Of a stretch of DNA of 8,256 nucleotides, positions 6,457 through 8,256 are shown piece after piece; the stretch's first letter is position 1, and the number at the start of each line of letters is the position of its first letter. A program made the translations under genes and the position numbers. The notes below the pieces were generated by a model. It ran no database searches. It was not told the DNA's origin and saw only the letters and a list, made by a program, of their open reading frames with translations. Source of the DNA: Bacteroidales bacterium (GTDB taxonomy: Bacteria; Bacteroidota; Bacteroidia; Bacteroidales; NBLH01); the NCBI GenBank assembly GCA_026988445.1, contig JALSLF010000528.1:1-8256 (forward strand). The letters run 5' to 3'.

Positions 6457-8157
6457 ATGAAAACAAAACCAAATTTAAGTTTTTGGCAAATATGGAATAT
6501 GAGTTTCGGTTTTTTCGGAATTCAGTTCGGTTTTGCATTACAAAATGCTAATGTTAGTCGCATATTTGAAACACTGGGTGCTAATATTGAAGATATTCCT
6601 ATTTTATGGATAGCAGCTCCGGTTACAGGTTTAATTGTTCAACCAATTATTGGGCACATGAGTGATAAAACCTGGGGTAAACTTGGTCGCCGCCGACCTT
6701 ATTTTTTAGTAGGAGCTATTTTGGCTTCACTTGCCTTGTTAATTATGCCAAACTCTCCTACTTTATGGGTTGCTGCAGGAATGCTTTGGATTATGGATGC
6801 CTCTATTAATATCTCTATGGAGCCTTTTAGAGCTTTTGTAGGTGATATGTTGCCGGCACGACAAAGGACTACGGGTTTTGCCATGCAAAGTTTTTTTATA
6901 GGTACAGGAGCTGTAATAGCCTCAGCTTTACCTTATATGTTGACCAATTGGTTTGGCATGGAAAATATTGCCGGAGAATCAGGTATTCCTGATTCTGTTA
7001 AATGGTCGTTTTATCTTGGGGCTTTTGTTTTTCTTTCGGCTGTAGTATGGACGGTTATCCGTTCAAAAGAATACTCACCCGAAGAAATGAAAGCTTTTGA
7101 AGAAGCACAAGCACAAGAACAAAGTAAAAAACCGGTAATTTCAAAAAATAATGAATTATACAATAAAATTGGGAGTATTAGTTTATTAACCGGTTTGGTT
7201 TTCAGTTTCTTGTTCTATTTTTTGAATTATGAAAAAGAGTTGTATATATTTTCATTTGGATTAATCATTTTCGGAATAATTGAATTTATTGCAAGCTATT
7301 TTTATAAGCAAAAAAAAGAAACAGGTTTCTTGGAAGTAATTACGGCTTTTAATATGATGCCAAAAACTATGGTTCAACTTGCTTTTGTTCAGTTTTTTTC
7401 TTGGTTTGCTTTGTTTGCCATGTGGATATATTCTACTGCCGGCATTACATCGCATATTTATGACATGAAAGTTGATGCACAATTTATTAATGCATTGGAA
7501 GCTGCTTTGCCCGATTTTTCTTCAAATGTTAAAGAAGATAAAATTAAGGATATTCAAACTGAACTCAATCTATATAAAGATAAACTTGCAAAAGGAACAC
7601 ATGTGGCTTTAAGTATGAAAGTGGCAAACTTTTTCCTTAAAGAAAAACAGTATATAAGTGATGAGATTACCCAACGCTTAATACACATTGAAAAAGAGTA
7701 TAATGATGGAGCAAATTGGGTAGGAGTAGGTTTCTCTGTATATAATGGAGCAGCTGCAATTCTTGCTTTCTTTCTGATGTTTTTGGCAAAAATTACCAAC
7801 CGTAAAATTGCGCATTCATTTTCTTTGCTTGTTGGAGGTATCAGTTTTGTCTCTATTTATTTTATTTCAAATCCGGATATGTTACTTGTTCCTTTTGTTG
7901 GAATTGGTTTAGCATGGGCTAGTATTTTGGCAATGCCTTATGCCATTTTAACAGGCGCTTTGCCACAGGATAAAATGGGTACTTATATGGGAATTTTTAA
8001 CTTTTTTATTGTAATTCCTCAAATCTTGGCAGCCAGTTTACTCGGTTTTTTTGTAAAACAGTTGTTTGAAGGTGAGGCAATTTATGCTTTGTTACTTGGT
8101 GGTATTTCCATGATTATTGCAGCTTTATTGGTAGTTTTTGTAAACGATAAGGATTGA
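6457..8157 (+). CDS. SLC45-like MFS sugar/cation symporter, probable maltose-type inner-membrane transporter
   Basis: This is a 566-residue membrane protein. The loop after helix 2 reads GHMSDKTWGKLGRRRPYF (66-83), the MFS motif A in the LGRRRP form typical of sucrose/maltose SLC45-type carriers. Other family-like segments are MEPFRAFVGDMLP (121-133), RTTGFAMQSFFIGTGA (137-152), VQFFSWFALFAMWIYST (311-327) and NDGANWVGVGFSVYNGAAA (416-434). Hydrophobic segments fall near 12-30, 46-66, 82-98, 103-122, 141-162, 182-201, 240-256, 262-283, 303-326, 418-444, 452-471, 475-497, 506-532 and 541-562. That is 14 segments against the usual 12, the extra pair lying in the central cytoplasmic loop. A charged, helix-rich stretch at about 338-415 interrupts the loop after canonical helix 7 and should face the periplasm. 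It would import the di- or oligosaccharide delivered by SusCD. The start follows an A/T-rich region with no Shine-Dalgarno. Substrate is inferred. Confidence 0.9.
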   Translation: MKTKPNLSFWQIWNMSFGFFGIQFGFALQNANVSRIFETLGANIEDIPILWIAAPVTGLIVQPIIGHMSDKTWGKLGRRRPYFLVGAILASLALLIMPNSPTLWVAAGMLWIMDASINISMEPFRAFVGDMLPARQRTTGFAMQSFFIGTGAVIASALPYMLTNWFGMENIAGESGIPDSVKWSFYLGAFVFLSAVVWTVIRSKEYSPEEMKAFEEAQAQEQSKKPVISKNNELYNKIGSISLLTGLVFSFLFYFLNYEKELYIFSFGLIIFGIIEFIASYFYKQKKETGFLEVITAFNMMPKTMVQLAFVQFFSWFALFAMWIYSTAGITSHIYDMKVDAQFINALEAALPDFSSNVKEDKIKDIQTELNLYKDKLAKGTHVALSMKVANFFLKEKQYISDEITQRLIHIEKEYNDGANWVGVGFSVYNGAAAILAFFLMFLAKITNRKIAHSFSLLVGGISFVSIYFISNPDMLLVPFVGIGLAWASILAMPYAILTGALPQDKMGTYMGIFNFFIVIPQILAASLLGFFVKQLFEGEAIYALLLGGISMIIAALLVVFVNDKD

Positions 8158-8228
8158 AATGAAAAACGTAATTTATTTTTATCATTCGATTAGAAGAAGT
8201 TGTTATCTGTTAAAATTTTTAAATATTT

Positions 8229-8256
8229 ATGAAAGTTGAAGGGTTGATATTTGATT
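8229..8256 (+). CDS. Start of a HAD-superfamily protein, probably beta-phosphoglucomutase (only nine codons visible)
   Basis: An ATG at 8229, 71 bases after the transporter stop, opens MKVEGLIFD and runs off the window. A short lead followed by a hydrophobic strand ending in FD is how HAD-family hydrolases begin; the D would be the catalytic nucleophile of the DxD motif. In Bacteroidota sugar loci an SLC45-like transporter is often followed by beta-phosphoglucomutase and a GH65 phosphorylase, and beta-phosphoglucomutases start with this kind of sequence. Nine residues cannot prove the family, so the call rests largely on context. Any other HAD phosphatase is possible. Confidence 0.5.

Noticed and set aside
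8159..8239. A 26-codon frame (MKNVIYFYHS...) starting right at the transporter stop
   Set aside because: It ends inside the beginning of the better-supported MKVEGLIFD frame and has no recognisable features.

Overview
The window looks like part of a polysaccharide/maltodextrin utilisation locus from an AT-rich member of the Bacteroidota. The evidence is a SusC/SusD outer-membrane glycan-import pair, a lipoprotein signal on SusD, TAnnTTTG-type promoter boxes and A/T-rich translation start regions without a clear Shine-Dalgarno sequence. No RNA gene, CRISPR array or transposase was seen.

Layout. On the minus strand, reading leftwards, susC (4294 to 1292) is followed after 25 bases by susD, which begins at 1266 and runs off the left edge with 422 codons visible. 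A divergent regulatory region of about 700 bp (4295-4988) holds a 16-bp LacI-type palindrome, two candidate susC promoter boxes, a candidate lacI promoter, two direct repeats of about 140 bp and, between them, a 162-bp imperfect palindrome. On the plus strand come a LacI/GalR-family regulator (4989-6008), a 448-bp intergenic region with two more LacI-type operators and a 9-bp-stem hairpin, and then an SLC45-like MFS sugar transporter (6457-8157). The first nine codons of a further gene (8229-8256) look like the start of a HAD-family phosphatase/mutase, probably a beta-phosphoglucomutase.

How the parts fit. SusD would capture an oligosaccharide at the cell surface and SusC would import it into the periplasm with TonB energy. 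The MFS protein would carry a di- or oligosaccharide across the inner membrane. If the last gene is beta-phosphoglucomutase, the sugar would then be split by a glycoside phosphorylase (typically GH65 maltose phosphorylase) lying beyond the right edge, giving beta-glucose-1-phosphate for the mutase. The LacI protein is the obvious candidate to bind the three CAAACGTTTG-type operators, which flank its gene and precede both the susC and transporter units. The alpha-glucan/maltose assignment is inferred from this gene combination and is not read directly from any one protein.

The gene content is a familiar Bacteroidota arrangement. The less ordinary parts are the repeat/palindrome structure between susC and lacI, a 14-base word shared by the two regulatory regions, and the transporter, which has a predicted extra transmembrane pair and a charged periplasmic insertion of about 78 residues.
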